In this document: one piece after another, positions 32,779 to 41,114 of the stretch | How positions within the stretch are numbered: position 1 is the first letter of the stretch | Layout: each line of letters starts with the position of its first letter | DNA from: Pseudomonas protegens | GTDB taxonomy: Bacteria > Pseudomonadota > Gammaproteobacteria > Pseudomonadales > Pseudomonadaceae | Length of the DNA: 64,000 bases | Assembly (NCBI RefSeq): GCF_003363755.1 | Contig: NZ_CP031396.1 | Coordinates: 4,496,501-4,560,500, forward strand | Reading direction: 5' to 3' | Position numbers and translations under genes: made by a program | Notes under the pieces: model-generated | Database searches by the model: none | What the model saw: the letters and a program-made list of their open reading frames with translations, nothing else | What the model was told of the DNA's origin: nothing

Positions 32779-34041
32779 ATGCTCGCCCCCGTAAAATTAT
32801 TGTCTGCCACTCGTCAGAACCTCTGGCGCCTGACCTTTATTCGTACCCTGGTTCTGGCTGCTCAGGCCGGTTCGGTGGGGCTCGCCTATTGGTTGGAACT
32901 GTTGCCACTGCCCTGGTTGCAACTGGGCGTCACCTTGATGTTTTCCATGGTGCTCTGTGCCTTCACCGCCATCCGCTTGCGAACCTCGTGGCCGGTGACG
33001 GAGCTGGAATATGCCCTGCAACTGGCTTGTGACCTGTTTATCCACAGTGTGCTGCTGTATTTCTCCGGCGGCTCTACCAACCCCTTCGTCTCCTATTACC
33101 TGGTGCCCCTGACGATCGCCGCCGTGACCTTGCCCTGGCGCTATTCGGTGGTGCTGTCGGGTATTGCCCTGACCCTCTACACCTTGTTGCTGGCGCGGTT
33201 CTATCCCTTGCAGACTTTCCCCATCGCCCGGGAAAACCTGCAGGTCTATGGCATGTGGCTGAGTTTTGCCCTGGCGGCGGCGGTGATCACCTTCTTCGCT
33301 GCACGCATGGCCGAAGAACTGCGCCGTCAGGAAGAGTTGCGGGCGATCCGCCGTGAAGAAGGCCTGCGCGATCAGCAATTGCTGGCCGTGGCGACCCAGG
33401 CCGCCGGTGCCGCCCATGAGTTGGGCACGCCGCTGGCGACCATGAGCGTATTGCTCAAGGAGATGCGCCAGGACCATCCCGACCCGCTGTTGCAGGATGA
33501 CCTCAGCGTGCTCCAGGACCAGGTCAAGTTGTGCAAGGAAACCCTGCAGCAACTGGTGCGCGCCGCCGAGGCCAATCGCCGTATGGCGGTGGAGATGCAG
33601 GAAGTCACCCAGTGGCTGGACGAAGCCTTGAATCGCTGGCACCTGATGCGTCCCGAGGCCAGCTACCGCTTTCATCTGCTGGGAGAGGGACCAGTGCCGC
33701 GCCTGGCGCCGCCGCCGGACTTGACCCAGGCCTTGCTCAATCTGTTGAACAATGCAGCCGATGCCTGTGCCGAAGGTCTGGAAGTGCGCCTGGACTGGGA
33801 TGCGGAAAACCTCACCATCAGTATTCGTGACCACGGCGCCGGAGTACCCTTGGCCATCGCCGAGCAGATCGGCAAACCGTTTTTTACCACCAAGGGCAAA
33901 GGCTTCGGCCTGGGCCTGTTTTTGAGCAAGGCCAGCGTGACCCGCGCCGGTGGCTCAGTGAAACTCTACAGTCATGAGGAAGGCGGAACGCTCACCGAGC
34001 TGCGCCTGCCCCGTGCCGCCCGAGGAGACGACCATGAGTGA
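32779..34041 (+). CDS. roxS: Redox-sensing histidine kinase (RegB/PrrB type)
   Basis: The 420-residue kinase has six transmembrane helices in residues 15-175, a phospho-accepting histidine H213 in AAHELGTPL, and ATPase motifs (LLNNAADA, DHGAGVP, FGLGLFLSKA). GGSTNPF at 97-103 matches the quinone-binding heptapeptide of RegB. C252 (KLCKETL) sits 39 residues after the histidine, close to the redox cysteine spacing of RegB. RoxS in P. aeruginosa controls the cyanide-insensitive oxidase and respiratory genes. The ATG at 32779 follows AGGAG. It overlaps roxR by eight bases. Confidence 0.92.
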   Translation: MLAPVKLLSATRQNLWRLTFIRTLVLAAQAGSVGLAYWLELLPLPWLQLGVTLMFSMVLCAFTAIRLRTSWPVTELEYALQLACDLFIHSVLLYFSGGSTNPFVSYYLVPLTIAAVTLPWRYSVVLSGIALTLYTLLLARFYPLQTFPIARENLQVYGMWLSFALAAAVITFFAARMAEELRRQEELRAIRREEGLRDQQLLAVATQAAGAAHELGTPLATMSVLLKEMRQDHPDPLLQDDLSVLQDQVKLCKETLQQLVRAAEANRRMAVEMQEVTQWLDEALNRWHLMRPEASYRFHLLGEGPVPRLAPPPDLTQALLNLLNNAADACAEGLEVRLDWDAENLTISIRDHGAGVPLAIAEQIGKPFFTTKGKGFGLGLFLSKASVTRAGGSVKLYSHEEGGTLTELRLPRAARGDDHE

Positions 34042-34594
34042 AGAGATCCAAGTCGAAGGCGAAGAACTGCCGCATCTGTTGCTGGTGGATGATGACGCCA
34101 CCTTTACCCGGGTAATGGCACGCGCCATGAGCCGCCGGGGCTTTCGCGTCAGTACCGCAGGTTCCGCGGAAGAGGGCCTGACCATCGCCCAGCAGGATCT
34201 GCCGGACTACGCCGCGCTGGACCTGAAGATGGATGGCGACTCCGGGCTGGTGCTGCTGCCCAAGCTGCTGGAGCTGGACCCGGAAATGCGCGTCCTGATC
34301 CTCACCGGCTATTCGAGCATCGCCACGGCGGTGGAAGCCATCAAACGCGGTGCCTGCAACTACCTGTGCAAACCCGCGGACGCCGATGATGTGCTGGCCG
34401 CGCTGCTCTCCGAACATGCGGACCTGGACACCCTGGTGCCGGAAAACCCGATGTCCGTGGACCGTCTGCAATGGGAGCACATCCAGCGTGTGCTGACCGA
34501 GCACGAAGGTAATATCTCCGCCACTGCCCGGGCCCTGGGCATGCATCGCCGTACCTTGCAGCGCAAACTGCAGAAGCGTCCCGTGCGTCGCTGA
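34034..34594 (+). CDS. roxR: Response regulator (RegA/PrrA type)
   Basis: The 186-residue regulator has a receiver domain with the acidic pocket (LLVDDD), the phospho-accepting aspartate in ALDLKMDGDSG and the lysine in LCKPADADD. The C-terminal Fis-type helix-turn-helix is NISATARALGMHRRTLQRKL. It is translationally coupled to roxS and should bind DNA upstream of aerobic respiration genes when phosphorylated. The hairpin at 34635 follows. Confidence 0.93.
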   Translation: MSEEIQVEGEELPHLLLVDDDATFTRVMARAMSRRGFRVSTAGSAEEGLTIAQQDLPDYAALDLKMDGDSGLVLLPKLLELDPEMRVLILTGYSSIATAVEAIKRGACNYLCKPADADDVLAALLSEHADLDTLVPENPMSVDRLQWEHIQRVLTEHEGNISATARALGMHRRTLQRKLQKRPVRR

Positions 34595-34634
34595 ACCGCG
34601 ACTGAATGAATGTCGCTGGACACCGTGAAAAAGC

Positions 34635-34658
34635 GAGCCGATCTACTAAGATCGGCTC
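34635..34658 (+). terminator. Hairpin after roxR
   Basis: GAGCCGATCT and AGATCGGCTC form a perfect ten-pair stem over loop ACTA. The tail AACGCTTGTCCTTC is only moderately T-rich, so termination may be partial. Confidence 0.6.
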
Positions 34659-34691
34659 AACGCTTGTCCTTCTCCCTATCGAGCCACAACG

Positions 34692-36419
34692 ATGAATCAG
34701 AACGCTGAGTACTCCGCGGTCAACGATGCTGTGCGCGGTCAATTTTTTCGCCGGGTCTGGGCCATGATTACCCCTTACTGGCGTAGTGAAGAGAAGGGCA
34801 AGGCCTGGCTGCTGCTGATCGCGGTGATTGGCCTGTCGCTGTTCAGTGTCGCCATTTCGGTATGGATCAACAGTTGGTACAAGGACTTCTACAACGCCTT
34901 GCAGAAGAAGGACGAGGCGGCTTTCTGGAGCCTGATCCTGTATTTCTGCGGGATCGCCGCGGTGGCCATTCTCGGTGCGGTGTATCGCTTGTACCTGACC
35001 CAGATGCTGACCATCCGTTGGCGCGCCTGGCTGACCGAAAGACACTTTGCCCGTTGGCTGGGCAACAAGAACTACTACCAGCTGGAGCAGGGCGGCTACA
35101 CCGATAACCCCGACCAGCGGATTTCCGAAGACCTCAACGGCTTCACCACCAACACCTTGTCCCTGGGCCTGGGTTTGATCCGCAACGTGGTCAGTCTGGT
35201 GTCCTTCTCCATCATCCTCTGGGGCGTATCCGGCAGTATCGAGGTCATGGGCTATACCATTCCCGGCTATATGTTCTGGTGCGCCCTGGTGTATGCGGCG
35301 GTCGGCAGTTGGCTGACCCACCTGATCGGGCGTCGCTTGATCGGCCTGAACAATCAACAGCAACGTTTTGAAGCCGACCTGCGTTTCTCCATGGTGCGAG
35401 TCCGGGAGAACGCCGAGAGCATTGCCCTTTACGACGGCGAGAAGAATGAGAACCAGCGTCTGAGCAGCCGTTTCAGCAAGGTCTGGCACAACTTCTGGGA
35501 CATCATGAAGGTCTCCAAGCGCCTGACCTTCTTTACCGCCGGTTATGGCCAGATCGCGATCATCTTCCCGTTTATTGTCGCCGCGCCGCGTTACTTCGCC
35601 GGCAAGATCGAGCTGGGAGAGCTGATGCAGATCAACTCGGCGTTCGGCAATGTCCAGGAGAACTTCAGTTGGTTTATCAGCGCTTATTCGGACCTCGCTG
35701 CCTGGCGCGCTACCTGTGACCGTCTGTTGAGCTTCCGCCAGGCCATGAGTGAAAACGAGGAGCGTCCTCCGGCGATTGACGTGCAGCACCAGGGCGAACA
35801 ATTGCAGGTGCGTGATCTGGGTCTGGATCTGGCGGATGGCCGTCATTTGCTGGCCGGTGCCCAGATGACCGTGAATCCTGGCGAGCGACTGATGCTCAGT
35901 GGTCGCTCCGGCAGTGGCAAGAGCACCCTGTTGCGAGCCATGGGGCGCTTGTGGCCGGCGGGGCACGGGAGCATCTTGCTGCCGAACCAGCGCTACCTGT
36001 TCCTGCCGCAGAAGCCCTACCTGCCCATTGGCAGCCTGCGGGAAGCCTTGAGTTATCCACAGTCGGGCGACAGCTACCCCCAGGAGCGTTATGCACAGGT
36101 CCTGGAAACTTGCCGCCTGCCCCATCTGGTGGCGCGTCTGGACGAGAGCAATCACTGGCAGCGCATGTTGTCGCCGGGGGAGCAGCAGCGGCTGGCGTTT
36201 GCCCGGGCGCTGCTCTATGCGCCGCAATGGCTGTACATGGATGAGGCGACTTCGGCCATGGATGAAGAAGATGAAGCCAATCTGTACCAGGCGTTGATCG
36301 ATCAGTTGCCGGGGCTGAGCATTGTCAGCGTCGGCCATCGCAGCAGCCTCAAGCGCTTCCATCCCCGCCATGTACGCATTGAGCAGGGGCATTTGCTGGA
36401 ACAGACGGTGACCGTATGA
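34692..36419 (+). CDS. ABC transporter, fused permease and ATPase (SbmA/YddA-like)
   Basis: The 575-residue half-transporter has a five- to six-helix membrane part with the family sequence INSWYKDFYNALQKKD near residue 60 and QGGYTDNPDQRISEDL near residue 140. The C-terminal ATPase has Walker A SGRSGSGKST, signature LSPGEQQRLAFARA and Walker B WLYMDEATSAMD. It belongs to the ABCD/YddA branch related to SbmA/BacA peptide transporters. The direction and substrate are unknown for most bacterial members. It follows roxR by about 100 bases and may be partly co-transcribed. Confidence 0.85.
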   Translation: MNQNAEYSAVNDAVRGQFFRRVWAMITPYWRSEEKGKAWLLLIAVIGLSLFSVAISVWINSWYKDFYNALQKKDEAAFWSLILYFCGIAAVAILGAVYRLYLTQMLTIRWRAWLTERHFARWLGNKNYYQLEQGGYTDNPDQRISEDLNGFTTNTLSLGLGLIRNVVSLVSFSIILWGVSGSIEVMGYTIPGYMFWCALVYAAVGSWLTHLIGRRLIGLNNQQQRFEADLRFSMVRVRENAESIALYDGEKNENQRLSSRFSKVWHNFWDIMKVSKRLTFFTAGYGQIAIIFPFIVAAPRYFAGKIELGELMQINSAFGNVQENFSWFISAYSDLAAWRATCDRLLSFRQAMSENEERPPAIDVQHQGEQLQVRDLGLDLADGRHLLAGAQMTVNPGERLMLSGRSGSGKSTLLRAMGRLWPAGHGSILLPNQRYLFLPQKPYLPIGSLREALSYPQSGDSYPQERYAQVLETCRLPHLVARLDESNHWQRMLSPGEQQRLAFARALLYAPQWLYMDEATSAMDEEDEANLYQALIDQLPGLSIVSVGHRSSLKRFHPRHVRIEQGHLLEQTVTV

Positions 36420-36558
36420 CGCTGGCCAGGTAAGCCTTGCCGCTTGGCTTGAGTGCGAGGTTCGGGAGGACGTCTCGGTGAAATCGGGGGTTGGCGATCA
36501 TTGAGGGCAATGACGCCGGCTGCGCCAGGGCCATGAACCGGCGCTGGCGCAGCGGAGC

Positions 36559-36592
36559 AGGAGGCCTGCTCGCGGGTGAGCCCGCTCCTACG
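36559..36592. repeat. Single REP-like palindrome
   Basis: CAGGAGGCCTGCTCGCGGGT faces GAGCCCGCTCCTACG between converging genes. It is a variant of the TAGGAGC REP family. Confidence 0.6.
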
Positions 36593-36600
36593 ACGCGCGG

Positions 36601-36792
36601 TTAGGCTTTGTGCAGGATCGAACGGTCAACTCGTACGGCCAGTTGGCCGCTTCCCGGCTTGGCGTTGAAGGCCACGTTGCCGTGTTCATCCACGCAGGCG
36701 CGGGCAATCGGAGCGCCGTTGAGCAGCAGCTCCAGAGGTGCGTCCTTGAGGGATTGCCCGGAGGCCAGTTGCAGTTTCAGGTTGATAGCCAT
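36601..36792 (-). CDS. 63-residue hypothetical protein, partner of the LexA-controlled gene
   Basis: The small protein (MAINLKLQLASGQSLKDAPL...VRVDRSILHKA) has alternating hydrophobic residues that suggest a compact beta-sandwich, and no signal peptide or membrane segment. I do not recognise its family. Its ATG at 36792 lies 14 bases after the stop codon of the upstream 546-residue gene, with AAGGAAATCACC before it, so both genes surely share the LexA-controlled promoter. It could be an adaptor, an inhibitor or an immunity-like partner of the larger protein; nothing in the sequence decides. Confidence 0.65.
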   Translation of the reverse strand: MAINLKLQLASGQSLKDAPLELLLNGAPIARACVDEHGNVAFNAKPGSGQLAVRVDRSILHKA

Positions 36793-36805
36793 GGTGATTT
36801 CCTTA

Positions 36806-38446
36806 TCAGGCGTGACGGTCGATGAAGCGGCTGGCGTTCTTGTCGATGGAGCCGATCAGCTCCGGCGAGCCACCGCGGAACTGACGGAACACATTGCGTC
36901 CGGTGGCGCTGCTGTTGCTGGTGCCGGCCGGGATGCTCAAGGTCGGCTGGAAGCTGTCGCTCAGTTCCATGTAGGCCGACCAGGGACCGATGTATGACTC
37001 GTTCAAGCCGTTGGTTTCGCTGAGGGCATAGCGCACCGCCTGGCCAGGGAGCCAGTTGGGCTCGCTGGGGGTGTGGCTTTGCCAGCCATCGGCCAGGATT
37101 GTCGGGACCGCGCTTGGGGTTTCCAGGTAGCCCGCCGGCTTGTTCGGGCTGTAGTTCTTCAGCAGCAGGTAGGTGCTCCAGCCCCACCAGTTGTCGATGG
37201 TCTTGCTGTCATTGAGATTGTTGACGTCGCTGCGGCGCAGCACTTTGTCACCGCTCATCACGAACAGTGGCGAGAAGTTGCCGCTCTTGGCGGCATTCAG
37301 GTCCGGCAAGGCCTTGAGGGCCGCGTAACTGGCGGGCGCCGGCAGGTTGCCGCTGAGGTAGCTGGTAAAGATCTCGTCTGCCGAACGCTGCACCGCCTGT
37401 TTCACCTGCTGGCGATTGCGATGATCGACGCTGTCGAAATAACGCTTGTCGCCGTAGGCGTGCCAGCGGTCGCCCTGGGCGTTACTGACATTGAGGCCGA
37501 ACTTGCTGTCCTCGTCGTGCATGAAACGGGTAATCAGCGAGCCCAGGTCGCTGGGGGTGACCACCGCCGCCACCTGTTTGCGTGGCACTCGTACGTGGCC
37601 GGCAGAAAACAGGTCGGTGAGGAAGTGGTCGGCGAAGGCGTTCATCGCGTAGGCCAGTTCCAGTTGCTTGTCGTCGGCAGTCTTGCCCGCCAGTACCGCT
37701 TGTTGCAGGGCGGCCGTGTGCCCGGCGATATACGCCGCCAGGGCCCATTCGCCAAAATGGTCGGCATTGTTGGCCGCCAGCTTCAGGTAGCGCCCCAGAG
37801 GGAACAGGGCGGAGACCACGCTGCCGCCGCCGGTGATCCGGTTCCACTCTTCAGACAGGGTATCGCCCAGGGCGTCATAGGCTTCGTGGGGCTGTTTGCC
37901 GTCGCGGATCGCCTGGTTGGCGGCAACGATTTCCTTCTGCATCACCGCGAGGATCTGTCGGGCTTCGTCTTTCGCCGCCGGCAGTACGGCCAGGGAGTTG
38001 AAGGCCGCGGTAAAGCGTTGCACTCGATCAGCCGGCGTTGCGCCTTCGCAGATCGGCTGCTCGGGAATACCGTAGAAATCGCCGCCGAGCGCAACCACCT
38101 GGCCGTAAGTCAGGGCCAGGCCGTTGGGCAGGTGCAGTTCGACCTGCCACGCGGGAATGGCCGGCGCATCCTTGACGAAGCGCAGCAGGGTGCTGTCGCC
38201 AATGGCGGTGTGTTCACCGCCCTCAAAACGCAATTGAGGCAGGCCCCTGGCGGACTTTTGCGGGGTGTGGGGCAAATCTTCCGGGCGGTGGTACTTGATG
38301 GTGTGGTGGCCGTCGGCGACCAGCACCAGGGTGTCGCCATCGCCGGAAATGGCGACGCCTTGTTCAGTGAACAAACGGTCCAGATCGGCAATGATCTTGC
38401 CGGCCTGTTGTGGCTGTTGCTGCATCTGTGCAGAGAGTCCTGACAT
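36806..38446 (-). CDS. Zn-dependent phospholipase C / S1-P1 nuclease-like protein under LexA control
   Basis: The 546-residue protein has no signal peptide. The segment from residue 225 to 335 carries the spacing of the trinuclear-zinc enzymes of the S1/P1 nuclease and zinc phospholipase C superfamily. There is H243 (IAGHTAAL), then H274-x3-D278-x5-H284 in DHFLTDLFSAGH, then H329-x3-D333 in RWHAYGDKR. LTYGQVVALGGDFYGIP near residue 112 also looks functional. The remaining 200 C-terminal residues are unfamiliar. Substrate (lipid or nucleic acid) is unknown. The ATG at 38446 follows AAGGAG. A consensus LexA box lies about 40 bases upstream, implying induction by DNA damage. Confidence 0.6.
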   Translation of the reverse strand: MSGLSAQMQQQPQQAGKIIADLDRLFTEQGVAISGDGDTLVLVADGHHTIKYHRPEDLPHTPQKSARGLPQLRFEGGEHTAIGDSTLLRFVKDAPAIPAWQVELHLPNGLALTYGQVVALGGDFYGIPEQPICEGATPADRVQRFTAAFNSLAVLPAAKDEARQILAVMQKEIVAANQAIRDGKQPHEAYDALGDTLSEEWNRITGGGSVVSALFPLGRYLKLAANNADHFGEWALAAYIAGHTAALQQAVLAGKTADDKQLELAYAMNAFADHFLTDLFSAGHVRVPRKQVAAVVTPSDLGSLITRFMHDEDSKFGLNVSNAQGDRWHAYGDKRYFDSVDHRNRQQVKQAVQRSADEIFTSYLSGNLPAPASYAALKALPDLNAAKSGNFSPLFVMSGDKVLRRSDVNNLNDSKTIDNWWGWSTYLLLKNYSPNKPAGYLETPSAVPTILADGWQSHTPSEPNWLPGQAVRYALSETNGLNESYIGPWSAYMELSDSFQPTLSIPAGTSNSSATGRNVFRQFRGGSPELIGSIDKNASRFIDRHA

Positions 38447-38485
38447 TTCTAGCTCCTTGATATGTCATGGTTATGCTTGGTTTAA

Positions 38486-38501
38486 CTGTATGTATATACA
38501 G
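38486..38501. promoter_or_regulatory. LexA (SOS) box
   Basis: CTGTATGTATATACAG fits the LexA consensus CTG-N10-CAG with the alternating TA core and a single departure from the ideal. It lies 40-55 bases upstream of the ATG at 38446. A candidate promoter on the minus strand, TTGACG (38537-38532) and TATGCT (38515-38510) with a 16-base spacer, would place the box at the transcription start, a classic repressor position. Confidence 0.85.
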
Positions 38502-38612
38502 TTGTCGTGAGCATAATTGAAAATGACACGCCGTCAAGAAGACGGTTACGTGAGGGCGGGTTGATTGGATTATCATTAGCGCCCTAACGACAGGCTCAAG
38601 GTCCCCCCGCGC

Positions 38613-39554
38613 ATGCTGGCTATTTTTTTCGAAACCCTGGCGATCACTGCGCCGGTGTTTGCGATGCTGTTTCTGGGGCTGCTACTCAAGCGGGTGGGGT
38701 GGATCAACGACAACTTCATCCATACGGCGTCGGCCCTGGTGTTCAACGTCACCATGCCGGCCTTGCTGTTTCTCGGCATTGTCCATGCCGACCTGCATGC
38801 CTCACTGAAGCCTGGCGTGCTGATCTACTTTTCGCTGGCCACCCTGGTCTGTTTTGCCCTGGCCTGGGGCTGGGCCATCTGGCGTTGCCCGAAGGTGGAT
38901 CGGGGGATCTATACCCAGGGGGCGTTTCGCGGCAATAACGCGATCATCGGCCTGGCCCTGGCAGCCAGCATGTATGGGGATTACGGGATTTCCCTGGGGG
39001 CGCTGCTCGCCGCGTTGGTGATTCTTTACTACAACACCCTGTCGACGGTGGTCCTGGCGGTCTACAGCCCGGCGATCAAGTCCGACCCTTGGAGCATCTG
39101 CAAAAGTGTGTTCAGCAATCCGTTGATTGTCAGCGTGCTGGTGGCTGCGCCGTTTGCCTACTGGCAGATCAGCCTTCCCGGCTGGCTGGAGACTTCGGGA
39201 AAATACCTGGCACAGATGAGTCTGCCTCTGGCGCTGATCTGCATCGGCGGCACGTTGTCCATGGCGGCCTTGCGCAACAGTGGGCGGATGGCCGTGAGCT
39301 CCAGCCTGCTGAAGATGGTCAGCCTGCCAACGCTGGCAACCTTTGGCGCTTGGTTATGCGGTTTTCGCGGGGCGGAACTGGGGATTCTGTTTCTGTATTT
39401 CGGCAGTCCGACTGCTGCAGCGAGCTATGTCATGGCCCGGGCGGCCAATGGCAATCATGAGCTGGCGGCGGCCATTATCGTCATCACCACCCTGATGGCG
39501 GCAGTGACCACCAACATTGGGATCTTTGTGTTGCAGTGGGGTGGGTGGATCTGA
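38613..39554 (+). CDS. AEC-family transporter
   Basis: The 313-residue inner-membrane protein has about ten transmembrane helices and auxin-efflux-carrier family patterns (NVTMPALLFLGI, GAFRGNNAIIGLALA, SLPLALICIGGTLS). Bacterial members move organic acids or other small anions; the substrate is not predictable. It is divergent from the LexA-controlled operon, with only 166 bases between start codons, so the LexA box might also affect it, although it lies 112 bases upstream of this ATG. Confidence 0.85.
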   Translation: MLAIFFETLAITAPVFAMLFLGLLLKRVGWINDNFIHTASALVFNVTMPALLFLGIVHADLHASLKPGVLIYFSLATLVCFALAWGWAIWRCPKVDRGIYTQGAFRGNNAIIGLALAASMYGDYGISLGALLAALVILYYNTLSTVVLAVYSPAIKSDPWSICKSVFSNPLIVSVLVAAPFAYWQISLPGWLETSGKYLAQMSLPLALICIGGTLSMAALRNSGRMAVSSSLLKMVSLPTLATFGAWLCGFRGAELGILFLYFGSPTAAASYVMARAANGNHELAAAIIVITTLMAAVTTNIGIFVLQWGGWI

Positions 39555-39560
39555 AGCTGT

Positions 39561-39585
39561 TCGCCGGCAAGCCGGCTCTTACAAG
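39561..39585. repeat. Single REP palindrome
   Basis: TCGCCGGCAAGCCGGCTCTT is one unit of the common REP family, just after the AEC-transporter stop codon. Confidence 0.65.
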
Positions 39586-39622
39586 GCGGTGCCAGGAGGC
39601 GGCTTGTCGGCGAACAACGGGT

Positions 39623-40003
39623 TCACTGCGGCTGCTGATAAGCGTCAATCACTTCCTGGGCTGCGCGAAACGCATCGATGGCGGCCGGCACTCCGGCATA
39701 CACCGCGCAATGCAGCAGCGCTTCACGTATCTCTTCCACGGTGCAGCCGTTGTTCAGGGCGCCACGCACGTGGCCCTTCAACTCCTGGGGACACTTCAGC
39801 GCGGTCAGCGTTGCCAGGGTGATCAGGCTACGGGTTTTCAACGGCAGGCCATCACGGTTCCACACGCCGCCCCAAGCGTGTTCGTTGACGAACTCCTGCA
39901 GTGGCTGGGTGAATTCGGTGGCGTTGCCCAGAGCTCGGTCGACGAAGGCGTCGCCCATCACTTGGCGACGCATTTGCAGTCCGCTTTTCTTGTTTTCGCT
40001 CAT
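39623..40003 (-). CDS. Carboxymuconolactone decarboxylase-family protein
   Basis: The 126-residue protein matches the PcaC/AhpD-like family throughout (RRQVMGDAFVDRALGNATEF, RSLITLATLTALKCPQELKG, EEIREALLHCAVYAGVPAAI). True PcaC enzymes act in protocatechuate breakdown, but no pca genes are near, so the reaction here is open. The ATG at 40003 overlaps the stop of the upstream antiporter gene by four bases. Confidence 0.85.
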   Translation of the reverse strand: MSENKKSGLQMRRQVMGDAFVDRALGNATEFTQPLQEFVNEHAWGGVWNRDGLPLKTRSLITLATLTALKCPQELKGHVRGALNNGCTVEEIREALLHCAVYAGVPAAIDAFRAAQEVIDAYQQPQ

Positions 40004-41040
40004 GGCGCTTCTCTCTTGTGTTGGCGGCGCCAGGCCTGTAGCGAACTGAACAGCAGAAACGCCACCAGCGCTGGCAGGACGAAAAACAGCATCAAGTGTT
40101 CCAGCTTGCCCGCCAGGGGCATGCCCGTGGTGAAGGACACCACGTGCAGCCCATAGGCCAGGTACAGGCCGAGAAACAGCAAGCCTTCGGCCCGGGTCAC
40201 GCGATACCCCGAATAGAACACCGGCAGGCACAGCACCGCGACGCCGAGCATCACCGGCAAGTCGAAATCCAGGGCGTTGGGCGAAACCGAGAGCGGCGTC
40301 GGAGCCACCAGGGCGGTAAACCCCAGGACCCCCAGCAAGTTGAAGAGATTGCTGCCGATGACATTGCCCACGGCGATATCCCGCTGGCCCCGCAGGGCCG
40401 CGAGCAGGGAAGTGGCGAGCTGGGGCAGGGAGGTGCTGACGGCAATCACCGTCAGTCCCATGACCCGCTCCGACAAGCCCAGGTCGTCGGCCACGGTGAC
40501 GGCGGCGCCTAGCAGCAAGTGTCCGGCGAAGACCAGCAGCCCCAGGCCGATAAGCACCATCAGCATGCTGCTGAACCTGGGCGCGAAACCGCGCTGGCCG
40601 GCTGGAGCGGGCAGGTGATGGCGTGCCGAGTGCCGCGACTGGCGCAACAGCAGGAGCAGGTACAGCACCAGGGCCGCCAGCAGGATGACGCCGTCGGAGG
40701 GGCTGAGACGCTCGTTATAGGCCAGGATGAATACCAGCAGGCTGGCACCGATCATCAGCGGGATGTCCAGGCGCACCAGCTGTCGCGATACCCGCAGCGG
40801 AATGATCAGGGCCGATAGACCCAGGGTCACCAGGATGTTGAAGATGCTGCTGCCGATCACGCTGCCCACGGCGATATCGGTGTTGTCGGCCAGGGTCGCC
40901 TGCAGGCTGATGGCCATCTGCGGCGCGCTGCTGCCGAAGGCGACGATGCTCAAGCCCATGATCAGCGGACGTACATGCAGGCGTGCGGACAAACGTACTG
41001 CGGCACGCACCAGCAACTCGGCGCCGACGATCAGCATCAC
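40000..41040 (-). CDS. Calcium/sodium antiporter (CaCA family)
   Basis: The membrane exchanger shows two inverted alpha-repeats: GLSIVAFGSSAPQMAIS with GSVIGSSIFNILVTLG, and GLTVIAVSTSLPQLATS with GNVIGSNLFNLLGVLG. This is the YrbG/CaCA pattern. About ten helices are visible. The GTG at 41040 is the first ordinary start codon, but it cuts into the first helix: in-frame upstream codons read LPLLSLIQLISGLVMLIVGAELL, as in full-length homologues. A non-standard start such as the ATT at 41100-41098 is possible. It overlaps the next gene by ATGA. Confidence 0.82.
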   Translation of the reverse strand: MMLIVGAELLVRAAVRLSARLHVRPLIMGLSIVAFGSSAPQMAISLQATLADNTDIAVGSVIGSSIFNILVTLGLSALIIPLRVSRQLVRLDIPLMIGASLLVFILAYNERLSPSDGVILLAALVLYLLLLLRQSRHSARHHLPAPAGQRGFAPRFSSMLMVLIGLGLLVFAGHLLLGAAVTVADDLGLSERVMGLTVIAVSTSLPQLATSLLAALRGQRDIAVGNVIGSNLFNLLGVLGFTALVAPTPLSVSPNALDFDLPVMLGVAVLCLPVFYSGYRVTRAEGLLFLGLYLAYGLHVVSFTTGMPLAGKLEHLMLFFVLPALVAFLLFSSLQAWRRQHKREAP

Positions 41041-41114
41041 CAGGCCGCTGATGAGTTGGATCAGGCTGAGCAGGGGCAGTTCGGCAAAGGCGGTAATGGC
41101 TCGGGCTCCGTCGG

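Noticed and set aside
34341..36392. A 683-codon open frame on the minus strand
   Set aside because: It is antisense to the end of roxR and the SbmA/YddA-like transporter, both well supported; the translation has no domain-like pattern.
38486..38501. LexA box as regulator of the AEC transporter as well
   Set aside because: The box lies 112 bases upstream of that ATG and fits much better at the start site of the opposite operon; an effect on the AEC gene is not supported.
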